Source of the DNA: Pectobacterium betavasculorum
Lineage (GTDB): Bacteria; Pseudomonadota; Gammaproteobacteria; Enterobacterales; Enterobacteriaceae
NCBI RefSeq assembly: GCF_000749845.1
Contig: NZ_JQHM01000002.1
Span: forward strand, 310,001 to 374,000
Length of the DNA stretch: 64,000 bases
Direction: 5' to 3'
Shown: positions 56,174 to 64,000 of the stretch, one piece after another
How the letters are laid out: every line of letters begins with the position of its first letter
Position numbering within the stretch: position 1 is the first letter of the stretch
Position numbers and translations under genes: made by a program
Notes under the pieces: model-generated
Told to the model about the DNA's origin: nothing
The model's input: only the letters and a program-made list of their open reading frames with translations
Databases searched by the model: none

Positions 56174-57097
56174 TCAAGCGTAGAGTGAAACTTCGCCTGT
56201 TGGGCGAGTTTTAAAACGACGATGCAGCCAGAGATACTGTTCAGGCGCGCGCATGATTTCTTTCTCAATCACCTTATTCATATAGCAGGCCGCCGCCTGT
56301 TCATCATGATAAGGATAACCCTGTAATTCAGGCTGAATCACCAGTTGATAACCCAGAGCATCGGGCTTACGAATCAGCACAGTCGTCATCATCGCGGGTT
56401 TTGCCAGACGGCTGATGGTGTAGGTGCCGCTGGTGGTCGCCGCATTTTTCACCGCAAAGAAAGGCGCAAATACGCTACCTTTAGGGCCGTAATCCTGATC
56501 GGGAGCGAACCATACCGCTTCACCACGTTTCAGTGCCTGCACCATACCACGCAGATCTTTACGGTCGATCATCGCCTTGTTCGAGCGAGAACGTCCCCAG
56601 GTTTGCACCATTTCCATCGCTTTATTGTTGTGCGGACGGTACATTGCCATCATCGGCTGACACAACCCCATCGCCCTACCGCCAAGTTCCAGCGACATGA
56701 AGTGAATACCAATCACCATCACGCCCTGACCTTTTGCGGTGGCGCGCTGTAAATGTTCCAACCCTGAAACATCAAACCAGTGGCGCACGCGACGATCGGG
56801 CCAGAACCAGGCCATGCCAGTTTCGACCAATGCCATTCCGAGAGAGGCAAAGTTGCTGTCGATCATGGCTTCCCGTTCGTCATCGGAGATCGTGGGGAAA
56901 CATAGTTCAAGATTGCGTCGAGCAATCGACACTCGACGTTTAAGAAAGAGACGGGATAAACGACCTGCGCTGCTTCCGATTTTCATCAACAGCGGATAAG
57001 GAAGTTGGACTAATAAAAACAGCACGCCAAGACCGAACCAAGTCGTCCAATAGCGTGGGTGGAGTAATGCCCTGGTAAATGTTTGCTTAATCTTCAT
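56174..57097 (-). CDS. lpxP: Palmitoleoyl-acyl-carrier-protein acyltransferase of lipid A
   Basis: 307 residues of the LpxL/LpxM/LpxP family, adding a secondary acyl chain to Kdo2-lipid IVA at the inner membrane. The HX4E catalytic motif is HFMSLE. Stretches such as LGMALVETGMAWFWPD, VMVIGIHFMSLELGGRAMGL and FAPDQDYG match LpxP, which in E. coli is the cold-induced palmitoleoyl enzyme, better than LpxL. ATG 57097 gives the LpxP length (306 in E. coli). It sits oddly between hpxC and guaD. Confidence 0.9.
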   Translation of the reverse strand: MKIKQTFTRALLHPRYWTTWFGLGVLFLLVQLPYPLLMKIGSSAGRLSRLFLKRRVSIARRNLELCFPTISDDEREAMIDSNFASLGMALVETGMAWFWPDRRVRHWFDVSGLEHLQRATAKGQGVMVIGIHFMSLELGGRAMGLCQPMMAMYRPHNNKAMEMVQTWGRSRSNKAMIDRKDLRGMVQALKRGEAVWFAPDQDYGPKGSVFAPFFAVKNAATTSGTYTISRLAKPAMMTTVLIRKPDALGYQLVIQPELQGYPYHDEQAAACYMNKVIEKEIMRAPEQYLWLHRRFKTRPTGEVSLYA

Positions 57098-57481
57098 GAT
57101 ACTCATCTTTAAGTGATTAACAGCGTACCGCATAAAGAGTCGTTCTCATCGCGCTACATCTATCATGACACTTATTTATCGGGATCGTTTCAGCTGTGTG
57201 GAAAACTTACTTCTGACCGTTACCGCGCATAAGGTTAAAAAGCAGGATAAACATGCTGATAACACAGAGGGAATGTTGCACAGCCGATGAACGGCTGACG
57301 GTAGAATCTATTATACCTGATTCAGGTTTAATTAAAGAGTAGCCCCCAAGAAATATTCATCAGCATGAGTGACTAACCCCAATGAGCAGATGCACGATGA
57401 TGGGGCAAGTTTTCACGCCACCCTGCGCCATTACAAGAAAAACCCCCGCATTCAACAGAGTATTATTCTGTTATCCGAAAC
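57098..57481. other. Intergenic region upstream of lpxP
   Basis: No gene is seen. It carries the lpxP promoter on the minus strand. Short plus-strand frames here are unsupported. Confidence 0.4.
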
Positions 57482-57517
57482 ACGCAAACGGTTACGAATA
57501 TTAGCAACCGTTTGCAA
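57482..57517. promoter_or_regulatory. Two PurR-like operators upstream of guaD
   Basis: ACGCAAACGGTTACGA (57482-57497) matches the PurR consensus ACGCAAACGTTTGCGT at 13 of 16 positions. TAGCAACCGTTTGCAA (57502-57517) matches at 11. Together they also form a 10-bp inverted repeat GCAAACGGTT/AACCGTTTGC. Their centres are 20 bp apart. They lie about 220-260 bp before guaD. PurR or another LacI-family protein binding is inferred. Confidence 0.5.
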
Positions 57518-57553
57518 ACAGGAAAATAACGCTATTTTTTCATTATTTTGAAT

Positions 57554-57571
57554 TTTTGTTGCGCAACAAAA
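57554..57571. promoter_or_regulatory. Perfect 18-bp palindrome upstream of guaD
   Basis: TTTTGTTGCGCAACAAAA is self-complementary over all 18 bases and lies 169 bp before guaD. It looks like an operator; the regulator is not known. Confidence 0.5.
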
Positions 57572-57739
57572 TAAAAATCCAATATTTACAAACACATAAT
57601 TAAAAATCAATAAATTTATACACTGGCATGTTATTTGCAAATTTCTCGTCATCTGCGGCAAAGGCATAGCAGCGCGTAGCTCATTTACGTGCAGGCTAAG
57701 CACACGAAGGAATGCCTTCGTATAAAAAGAGGTTTCACG

Positions 57740-59071
57740 ATGACGATGACTTATACCCGTGCATTACGCAGCCAGTTTTTCGACATCACTGGCCTGGCGA
57801 CGCGGCCAGATGACATGATGAAACTGAGCCGTAACCTTGACGATGGATTGCTATTCCTGGACGGTAGCCATATCGCTGCACTAGTGGAATGGGAAGAGGG
57901 ACGCCACTGGTTGCGCCATCCAACAGACTATATCGATTATCGCGACAAGCTGATTGTGCCTGGCTTTGTCGACACGCATCTCCACTATCCTCAAACCGAG
58001 ATGGTCGGTGCCTGGGGAGAACAGCTGCTAGAGTGGCTGCAAACCTATACTTTTCCAACGGAAAGCAAATATGCTGACAGTGACTATGCTGCCGCCATGT
58101 CGGTCTTCTTTCTCAACCAGCTACTTGCTAACGGGACGACCACAGCACTGGTATTCGGCACTGTGCATCCAGAATCGGTAGAAGCGCTGTTCCGTGCAGC
58201 AAGCAGTCTTGAAATGCGTCTTATCGCAGGCAAGGTGATGATGGACAGAAATGCCCCACCTTATCTGATCGAAACGCCAGAACAGAGCTATCAACAAACT
58301 CGCGACCTGATTCTACGCTGGCACAATACTGGTCGTATTAACTACGCGCTGACACCCCGTTTCGCACCAACATCCTCACCGGAGCTCATGCGCGTGATAG
58401 AACAGTTGCGGTATGAATTTCCTGATGTCTGGCTACATACCCATTTAAGTGAAAATACCGACGAGGTGGCGTGGGTAAAAACACTCTGGCCCGAGCACAG
58501 CAGCTACCTTGGTGTGTACCACCATTATCATATGACCGGCAAACGTAGCGTCTTTGCCCATGCGATTCACCTTGAACCGTGTGAGTGGGACTGCCTGCGT
58601 GAAACAGACTCCGCCATCGCCTTCTGCCCCACCTCAAACTTATTTCTTGGGAGCGGTCTCTTTCCGCTTCATACCTGTCTCGATCACGGCGTACGTGTGG
58701 GGATTGGCACTGATATCGGTGCGGGCACAACGTTTAACATGCTGCAAACCCTTGGAGAAGCCTACAAGGTCGCTCAACTGCAAGGCAGCAAGCTCCATGC
58801 CTGTCAGGCTTTCTATCATGCGACACTCGGCGGGGCTCACGCCCTCGATCTCGATCGTTACATCGGCAATTTTATGCCGGGCAAAGAGGCGGATTTCGTG
58901 GTGCTGGATCTGGCCGTTAGCCCGCTGCAAAAAATGCGTCTGGCGAACAGCCATGATATCCATGAGAAGCTATTTTTACTGATGACGTTGGGGGACGATC
59001 GCAATATCTGGCATACCTGGGTTAATGGCCACTGCGTCTGGCGTCAGGATGACGTGGAGGACGCCGCATGA
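57740..59071 (+). CDS. guaD: Guanine deaminase
   Basis: 443 residues, a zinc amidohydrolase converting guanine to xanthine and ammonia in the cytoplasm. Metal-site motifs are PGFVDTHLHYPQ near the N-terminus, LHTHLSEN in the middle, FAHAIHLE and GIGTDIGAGTTF, all intact. AGAGGT six bases before ATG 57740 sets the start; the open frame begins earlier at 57689. Its stop overlaps the xdhA start (ATGA), so it heads a four-gene operon guaD-xdhABC. Fed by ghxP-imported guanine. Confidence 0.95.
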   Translation: MTMTYTRALRSQFFDITGLATRPDDMMKLSRNLDDGLLFLDGSHIAALVEWEEGRHWLRHPTDYIDYRDKLIVPGFVDTHLHYPQTEMVGAWGEQLLEWLQTYTFPTESKYADSDYAAAMSVFFLNQLLANGTTTALVFGTVHPESVEALFRAASSLEMRLIAGKVMMDRNAPPYLIETPEQSYQQTRDLILRWHNTGRINYALTPRFAPTSSPELMRVIEQLRYEFPDVWLHTHLSENTDEVAWVKTLWPEHSSYLGVYHHYHMTGKRSVFAHAIHLEPCEWDCLRETDSAIAFCPTSNLFLGSGLFPLHTCLDHGVRVGIGTDIGAGTTFNMLQTLGEAYKVAQLQGSKLHACQAFYHATLGGAHALDLDRYIGNFMPGKEADFVVLDLAVSPLQKMRLANSHDIHEKLFLLMTLGDDRNIWHTWVNGHCVWRQDDVEDAA

Positions 59072-60501
59072 TCCAGTTTTTGCTGAACCAAACGCTGAAA
59101 ACAGTAACGGATGTGGCACCGGATACCACAATACTGCGCTGGCTGCGCACGCAGGAAAGACGCAGTGGAACCAAAGAAGGATGTGCGTCGGGTGACTGTG
59201 GCGCCTGCACCGTGGTCATCGGCGAACCAGCAATAGAAGGCATGACCTACCAGACTGCCAATAGCTGTATCACGCTGCTGAGCCAACTTCACGGCAAACA
59301 GTTGCTAACAGTAGAAGATCTGGCTGACAACGGCCTACTTCACCCAGTGCAACAAGCCATGGCAGACTGCCATGCTTCCCAATGTGGGTTTTGTACACCG
59401 GGCTTTGTGATGTCGACATTTGCATTGCAGAAGTCCGGCTGTCCAGGCTCCCTACACGCGATTGAGCAACAGTTAGCGGGCAACTTGTGTCGCTGCACGG
59501 GCTACCGACCTATTATCGCCGCCGCACAGCAGGTCTGCGGACGTGAAGTGAACGATCGTTTCGAGACACTCGCACAACAAACCGCAGGTCGGCTACGTGA
59601 AATACGGCTGAAGGCAATCGAAAATCATCCAGATCAAACCTGCCTGCTTCCCACTACGCTATCGGAACTGGCGGCGCTCTGTCTGCGCCATCCCTCAGCC
59701 TCTTTGTTGGCTGGCGGCACTGACTTAGCCCTTAACGTAACTCAACACCACCAGCGTCTTGAGCGCATCATCGCCCTGCATCAAGTCGAGGCGCTGAAAG
59801 CCATCACGATAACAGATCGCACGATCGTACTCGGTGCAGGAGTCACACTTCAGCGTTGCCAGCACGCTCTGGAAACACTGATTCCAGCCTTTAGTCAGGC
59901 GTTGTCGAGATTCGCTTCCTGCCAGATACGCAATCAAGGTACGCTGGCGGGAAATCTCGCCAATGCCTCACCAATTGGCGACGGCGCGCCGATGCTACTG
60001 GCACTCAATGCCCATCTGGTGCTACAGCGCGGCGACCAGACGCGTGAGCTTCCCCTCGATCAGTTTTTTCTTGCCTATCGTAAAACCGCCTTACAGCCGG
60101 GCGAGTTTATCCGCGATATCGTCATTCCTCGCAGCGGAATTTCCCCATCCTTCGCCGCCTGGAAAGTGTCTAAGCGGCGTGATGACGATATCTCCACGGT
60201 CTTTGGCGCATTCAATATCCTGGTAGAAGAAGGCCGGGTAGTGGAAGCGCGTATAGGATTCGGCGGCATGGCAGCAACACCATCACGAGCAATGACGTGT
60301 GAACAAGCGTTGCTATACCGCCCTTTATCTGATGCCTTAGATTCTGCCTGCGCCGCGCTGGCACAGGATTTTTCACCGCTAAGTGATTTTCGCGGCAGCG
60401 GAGCTTATCGCCTCGCTATTGCACGAAATCTGCTGCGGCGCTACGTCTTGCAGCAGTCCCACCCGCAGACGGCTCTGGAGGTTGATGCCTATGTCGAGTA
60501 A
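59068..60501 (+). CDS. xdhA: Xanthine dehydrogenase, iron-sulfur/FAD subunit
   Basis: 477 residues combining two parts. The N-terminal plant-type [2Fe-2S] domain has CASGDCGAC (about 40-48), and the second cluster domain has QCGFCTPG and LCRCTGYRP. From about residue 190 comes the FAD domain with LLAGGTDLALNV and QGTLAGNLANASPIGDGAPM. It passes electrons from the molybdenum subunit to NAD. It overlaps guaD by 4 bp and xdhB by 11 bp. Confidence 0.94.
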   Translation: MIQFLLNQTLKTVTDVAPDTTILRWLRTQERRSGTKEGCASGDCGACTVVIGEPAIEGMTYQTANSCITLLSQLHGKQLLTVEDLADNGLLHPVQQAMADCHASQCGFCTPGFVMSTFALQKSGCPGSLHAIEQQLAGNLCRCTGYRPIIAAAQQVCGREVNDRFETLAQQTAGRLREIRLKAIENHPDQTCLLPTTLSELAALCLRHPSASLLAGGTDLALNVTQHHQRLERIIALHQVEALKAITITDRTIVLGAGVTLQRCQHALETLIPAFSQALSRFASCQIRNQGTLAGNLANASPIGDGAPMLLALNAHLVLQRGDQTRELPLDQFFLAYRKTALQPGEFIRDIVIPRSGISPSFAAWKVSKRRDDDISTVFGAFNILVEEGRVVEARIGFGGMAATPSRAMTCEQALLYRPLSDALDSACAALAQDFSPLSDFRGSGAYRLAIARNLLRRYVLQQSHPQTALEVDAYVE

Positions 60502-62845
60502 TCCAGAACAACTGTCCGAACGGATGCTGATGGAACAGTTTCATCGTGAATTGGCAGACGGTGCGGGGCGTAGGCAGAAGCACGAAAGCGCAGACAAACA
60601 CGTGAGCGGTCAGGCTGAATATGTGGATGATAAACAGACATTGCCCGGATTATTACATCTCTGTCCGGTACTGAGCGAACACGCCCACGCCCGTATTCTC
60701 AACGTTGATACGCAGGCGTGTTTGGCTATGCCGGGCGTGATTCGGGTTCTGGGGTGGCAAGACGTCCCCGGTGAACTGGATGTCGGGGCACTGGCACCGG
60801 GCGAACCGCTGTTTGCCAAAGAAACGGTGGAGTATCACGGTCAGGTTGTGCTGACCGTCGTAGCAGAAACCTGGGAAGCAGCGCAGGCTGGAGCCAGGGC
60901 AGTAAGCATCACCTACCAGCCTCTGGAAGCCGTGCTGGATGTAGAAGAGGCACTACACCGCGAGTTTTGGGTGGAAGCGCCGCATGTACATCAACGCGGA
61001 GAAGTAGAGACGGCGTTGACTCACGCACCTCACCGTATCCAAGGTCAGTTTCATATTGGCGGGCAGGAGCATTTCTATCTGGAGGGACAGATAGCGATGG
61101 CCTTGCCGGGAGAAGACAACAGCCTTCAGATTTTCTCCTCCACGCAACACCCTACCGAGGTACAAAAACTGGTTTCATCGGTACTCGGTATCACCATGAA
61201 CAAGGTGACCGTCGATATGCGCAGAATGGGAGGAGGATTTGGCGGTAAGGAGACGCAAGCGGCGAGTATCGCCTGCCATGCCGCTCTGGCGGCTCATCTG
61301 ACAGCACGCCCCGCAAAACTGCGTTTGAGCCGTCGTGATGATATGCGGACAACCGGTAAACGGCATCCCTTTTTCGTTCGTTATGATGTTGGCTTCACCG
61401 ATGACGGCATGCTGCACGGTGTGGTCATCGATCTGGCGGCAAACTGCGGCTATGCGCTCGATCTTTCAGGTTCGATCTGCGATCGCGCGATGTTTCATGC
61501 GGACAATGCCTACTATCTCGGTGATGCACGCATCACAGGCTATCGCTGCCGCACGCATTTGGCCTCCAATACCGCCTATCGCGGGTTCGGCGGCCCGCAG
61601 GGTATGGTGGCCATCGAGCAAATTATGGATCGCATCGCTCGCGAGCTGGGGTGCGATCCGTTGACGATTCGCCAGCGTAATTACTACGGCAAAACAGAGC
61701 GTAACATCACACACTATTGGCAAACGATAGAAGACAATCCCCTATCAGTAATCACCCAGCAGTTGGAGCAACGCGCAGATTATCAGGTACGCCGTGAAGC
61801 GATCCGCACATTCAACGCAACCAGCCCGATTCTCAAACGCGGTCTGGCACTCACGCCTGTAAAATTTGGTATTTCCTTTACCTCAAGTTTTTTAAACCAG
61901 GCGGGCGCGTTAATTCTGATCTACACCGACGGCACGGTGCAGTTGAACCACGGCGGTACTGAAATGGGGCAAGGACTGAATACGAAAGTCGCGCAGGTCG
62001 TGGCTGAGGTGCTGCAAATTCCCCTGGAAACCATTCAAGTCACCGCCACGAATACAGGCAAAGTGCCTAATACCTCCCCGACCGCGGCTTCATCAGGTGC
62101 CGATCTGAACGGTAAAGCGGCGGAAATCGCGGCACAAACGCTAAAAACGCGGCTGACAGAGATGTTGTGCCGATTGCACCACTGCGATGAACAGGACGTT
62201 GCCTTTCGTAATGGAATCGTCCAGGTGCCGGGAAAATATTTTCGTTTTGCTGATATCGCCAACATGGCGTGGCTCAATCAGGTTCCGCTCTCCGCTACCG
62301 GCTTTTACAAGGTTCCCGGTATTCACTACGACCGTGCCGCAGGACGAGGCCAACCGTTTTACTATTTTGCCTATGGCGCGGCCTGCTCAGAGGTGATTGT
62401 CGATACTTTAACCGGAGAATATCGTCTGCTACGCACAGATATTTTGCATGATGTGGGGCAGTCACTGAATCCCGCACTGGATATCGGTCAGATTGAAGGG
62501 GGCTTTATTCAAGGTGCCGGATGGCTCACCTGTGAAGAACTGGTCTGGAACGAGGATGGACGTCTGCTTACCGACAGCCCTATGAGTTATAAAATCCCGG
62601 CTATCAGCGATATCCCCCCCGATTTTCGCGTTTACCTGCTGGAAAACCACGCCAACCCACAGCAGACCGTTTATCGTTCAAAAGCGGTTGGCGAACCCCC
62701 TTTCATGCTCGGCATATCCGTCTGGTGCGCATTACAGGATGCGGTGGCAAGTGTCGCTGGCTATCATCAACACCCGCATCTTGACGCCCCCGCCACGCCA
62801 GAACGCGTATTCTGGGGAATACAGTCGCTGCGGGAGGCACCATGA
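60491..62845 (+). CDS. xdhB: Xanthine dehydrogenase, molybdopterin subunit
   Basis: 784 residues. The molybdenum hydroxylase large subunit oxidises hypoxanthine and xanthine to urate. Visible motifs are GQEHFYLEGQ and RMGGGFGGKE of the cofactor pocket, TAYRGFGGPQG, HGGTEMGQGLNTKVAQV, and the catalytic Glu in VGEPPFMLG. ATG 60491 has GGAGGT about seven bases upstream, inside the end of xdhA; the longer frame is out of register with family starts. A seven-C run lies near 62614. Needs XdhC for cofactor insertion. Confidence 0.95.
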   Translation: MSSNPEQLSERMLMEQFHRELADGAGRRQKHESADKHVSGQAEYVDDKQTLPGLLHLCPVLSEHAHARILNVDTQACLAMPGVIRVLGWQDVPGELDVGALAPGEPLFAKETVEYHGQVVLTVVAETWEAAQAGARAVSITYQPLEAVLDVEEALHREFWVEAPHVHQRGEVETALTHAPHRIQGQFHIGGQEHFYLEGQIAMALPGEDNSLQIFSSTQHPTEVQKLVSSVLGITMNKVTVDMRRMGGGFGGKETQAASIACHAALAAHLTARPAKLRLSRRDDMRTTGKRHPFFVRYDVGFTDDGMLHGVVIDLAANCGYALDLSGSICDRAMFHADNAYYLGDARITGYRCRTHLASNTAYRGFGGPQGMVAIEQIMDRIARELGCDPLTIRQRNYYGKTERNITHYWQTIEDNPLSVITQQLEQRADYQVRREAIRTFNATSPILKRGLALTPVKFGISFTSSFLNQAGALILIYTDGTVQLNHGGTEMGQGLNTKVAQVVAEVLQIPLETIQVTATNTGKVPNTSPTAASSGADLNGKAAEIAAQTLKTRLTEMLCRLHHCDEQDVAFRNGIVQVPGKYFRFADIANMAWLNQVPLSATGFYKVPGIHYDRAAGRGQPFYYFAYGAACSEVIVDTLTGEYRLLRTDILHDVGQSLNPALDIGQIEGGFIQGAGWLTCEELVWNEDGRLLTDSPMSYKIPAISDIPPDFRVYLLENHANPQQTVYRSKAVGEPPFMLGISVWCALQDAVASVAGYHQHPHLDAPATPERVFWGIQSLREAP

Positions 62846-63627
62846 ACGATACATGGATTACGATACTGAATGATTTATACACCCGTCATGAAGAATGCAT
62901 TCTGCTCACGCTGCTGGGCGAGCAAGGATCGGTTCCCCGCGATGGTGGAACCAAAATGATCGTCACACGGCAGGATAGCTGGCTGACCATCGGCGGCGGC
63001 AATCTGGAATACCAATGCATCGCCATTGCACGCGATATGTTAATACACCATGCCACCCAGCCACGTATTGAACGTTTTAACCTCGGCGCGAGAGCAGGAC
63101 AGTGTTGCGGCGGGATGACAATGGTGTTGCTGGAGCCACTCATTCTGCCGCAGCCGCACATCGTGGTCTTTGGTGCCGGACATGTTGGCCGTGCACTGGT
63201 GTCGTTACTTGCCACCCTGCCCTGCCGGGTGTCGTGGGTTGATGAGCGGAACGAGATGTTCCGGCACATGCCGCCGGGGGTGATCGCCCGGCATCTGGAT
63301 GACCCAGTGGATGCGGTGACAGACAGCCCCGCTGGGAGCTATTTCGTGGTCATGACGCACCATCATCCACGCGATTTAACCTTGGCAGAGGCGATTCTGA
63401 AACGGGGCGATTACCGTTACTTTGGTCTGATAGGATCGCAAACGAAACGCCAGCGTTTCAGCTACCAGCTAACCGGAAAAGGCATCAGTGAATCACAGCT
63501 CGCGACGATGCGCTGTCCGGTCGGCCTGCCTGACGTGAAGGGGAAACTGCCCGCAGAAATTGCCGTAGCAATCGCCGGAGAAATTATTGCCGTCTATCAT
63601 CAGTCATCAACTGCCGCGATAGGTTGA
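62842..63627 (+). CDS. xdhC: Xanthine dehydrogenase accessory protein XdhC
   Basis: 261 residues. XdhC binds and sulfurates molybdenum cofactor and hands it to XdhB. The N-terminal XdhC/CoxI domain has GEQGSVPRDGGTKMIV and GGGNLEYQCI, with the conserved Cys pair in GQCCGGMTMV. The C-terminal Rossmann-like domain has VVFGAGHVGRALV. It overlaps xdhB by ATGA. Its last 21 bases overlap the convergent hydroxyisourate hydrolase gene. Confidence 0.93.
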   Translation: MNDTWITILNDLYTRHEECILLTLLGEQGSVPRDGGTKMIVTRQDSWLTIGGGNLEYQCIAIARDMLIHHATQPRIERFNLGARAGQCCGGMTMVLLEPLILPQPHIVVFGAGHVGRALVSLLATLPCRVSWVDERNEMFRHMPPGVIARHLDDPVDAVTDSPAGSYFVVMTHHHPRDLTLAEAILKRGDYRYFGLIGSQTKRQRFSYQLTGKGISESQLATMRCPVGLPDVKGKLPAEIAVAIAGEIIAVYHQSSTAAIG

Positions 63628-63942
63628 CCAGGACCACGGTGAAATCAGAAACGGCAGATGATAGTGTCCACCTGAGGCGCTGAGTCGAAAATCAATCTGC
63701 GCCTCGACAAACAGCGATTCGCGCTTGGCTTCAGCGAACCAGTCTCCGATGGCGGCGGTCAGGCGGTAATGTCCCGCGGGTAACGGCTCGTTCACAAACG
63801 CCGCAATACGCCCATCGCCATTGGTGACGTCTTCAGCGATGCTGCACCAGCACGCGGCGTCATGCCGTTCTAAGCGAACCTTTACCCCAATAGCAGGGTG
63901 ACCTAATGCAATGTCCAGAATATGGGTACTCAGCGTGCTCAT
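63607..63942 (-). CDS. hpxT: 5-hydroxyisourate hydrolase (transthyretin-like)
   Basis: 111 residues. Hydrolyses 5-hydroxyisourate, the first product of urate oxidation, to OHCU. Signatures are STHILDIALGHPA at the N-terminus and the C-terminal STYRGS tetrapeptide (YRGS), plus the catalytic His in HILD and Arg in the ALGHPAIGVKVRLER stretch. Its start overlaps the upstream OHCU decarboxylase stop (ATGA). The name hpxT follows Klebsiella usage; uraH/pucM are equivalents. Confidence 0.93.
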   Translation of the reverse strand: MSTLSTHILDIALGHPAIGVKVRLERHDAACWCSIAEDVTNGDGRIAAFVNEPLPAGHYRLTAAIGDWFAEAKRESLFVEAQIDFRLSASGGHYHLPFLISPWSWSTYRGS

Positions 63943-64000
63943 GGGTTAAATATTCCTTTCAGTCTCAATAATGTGATTTCCCGCAGTTGAGCCAGAGCTT
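63939..64000 (-). CDS. hpxQ: OHCU decarboxylase, C-terminal fragment at window edge
   Basis: The last 19 codons read ALAQLREITLLRLKGIFNP before TGA, which fits the C-terminal helix of OHCU decarboxylases (E-I-x-x-L-R-L pattern). The ATGA overlap with the hydroxyisourate hydrolase gene repeats the hpxQ-hpxT pairing known in Klebsiella. The enzyme makes S-allantoin from OHCU. The gene continues beyond the window; only the tail is visible, so identification leans on context. Confidence 0.65.
   Translation of the reverse strand, partial: ALAQLREITLLRLKGIFNP

Noticed and set aside
1-64000. CRISPR arrays, tRNA or rRNA genes, complete insertion sequences or prophage
   Set aside because: No regularly spaced repeats, cloverleaf-type sequences, transposase or phage structural genes were seen anywhere in the window.

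Overview
The window looks like chromosomal DNA of a soft-rot enterobacterium, most likely Pectobacterium or a close relative. The support is a family PL4 rhamnogalacturonate lyase (RhiE type), a KdgR-type operator in front of a GPH-family sugar transporter, and E. coli-like housekeeping neighbourhoods (acs-yjcH-actP, yjcE, ghxP) combined with a Klebsiella-like hpx purine/allantoin cluster. The species call is inference from gene content; no rRNA or tRNA is present.

Layout. 1-4165: a mannitol/fructuronate-type dehydrogenase, a small membrane protein, and a KdgR-box-preceded GPH transporter (sugar acid/oligogalacturonide theme). 4166-8121: two membrane proteins, then a decayed siderophore locus in which a TonB-dependent receptor is cut at about residue 375 and joined directly to a FecR gene lacking its start. 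8122-10169: mostly non-coding, with a small PAS-like protein, several perfect inverted repeats and a CRP site. 10170-14221: the acs-yjcH-actP acetate operon.

14263-47680 is a block of about 33 kb lying between actP and yjcE, genes that are near neighbours in E. coli K-12 as I recall. It holds rhiE and then, all on the minus strand, a two-component system, a complete Tad/Flp pilus locus (flp, prepilin peptidase, cpaB-F, tadB-G) and, 58 bp after tadG, a 3232-residue exoprotein with an N-terminal LEPR motif, four beta-propeller-like regions and five copies of a cadherin-like repeat. Four tightly coupled genes follow: a TolC-like outer-membrane lipoprotein, a periplasmic HlyD adaptor, a membrane HlyD with a GAF-like N-terminus, and a PqqD-like/M50 site-2-protease/HlyD fusion. 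No ABC transporter is present. I read these four genes as a non-canonical export or processing machine for the giant protein; this is the most interesting system in the window.

47777-51243: yjcE and ghxP with a palindromic intergenic repeat. 51699-52050: a compact transcription unit with a perfect CRP site, a sigma70 promoter, two tiny ORFs (23 and 28 aa), each with a Shine-Dalgarno site, and a terminator. 52068-64000: a purine catabolism region, hpxB-hpxA-hpxS divergent from permease hpxC, then lpxP (out of place), then guaD-xdhA-xdhB-xdhC, convergent with hydroxyisourate hydrolase and the truncated OHCU decarboxylase gene at the window edge. With ghxP these genes cover guanine/hypoxanthine uptake, guanine to xanthine to urate, and hydroxyisourate and allantoin processing; no uricase or urate oxidase gene is in the window.
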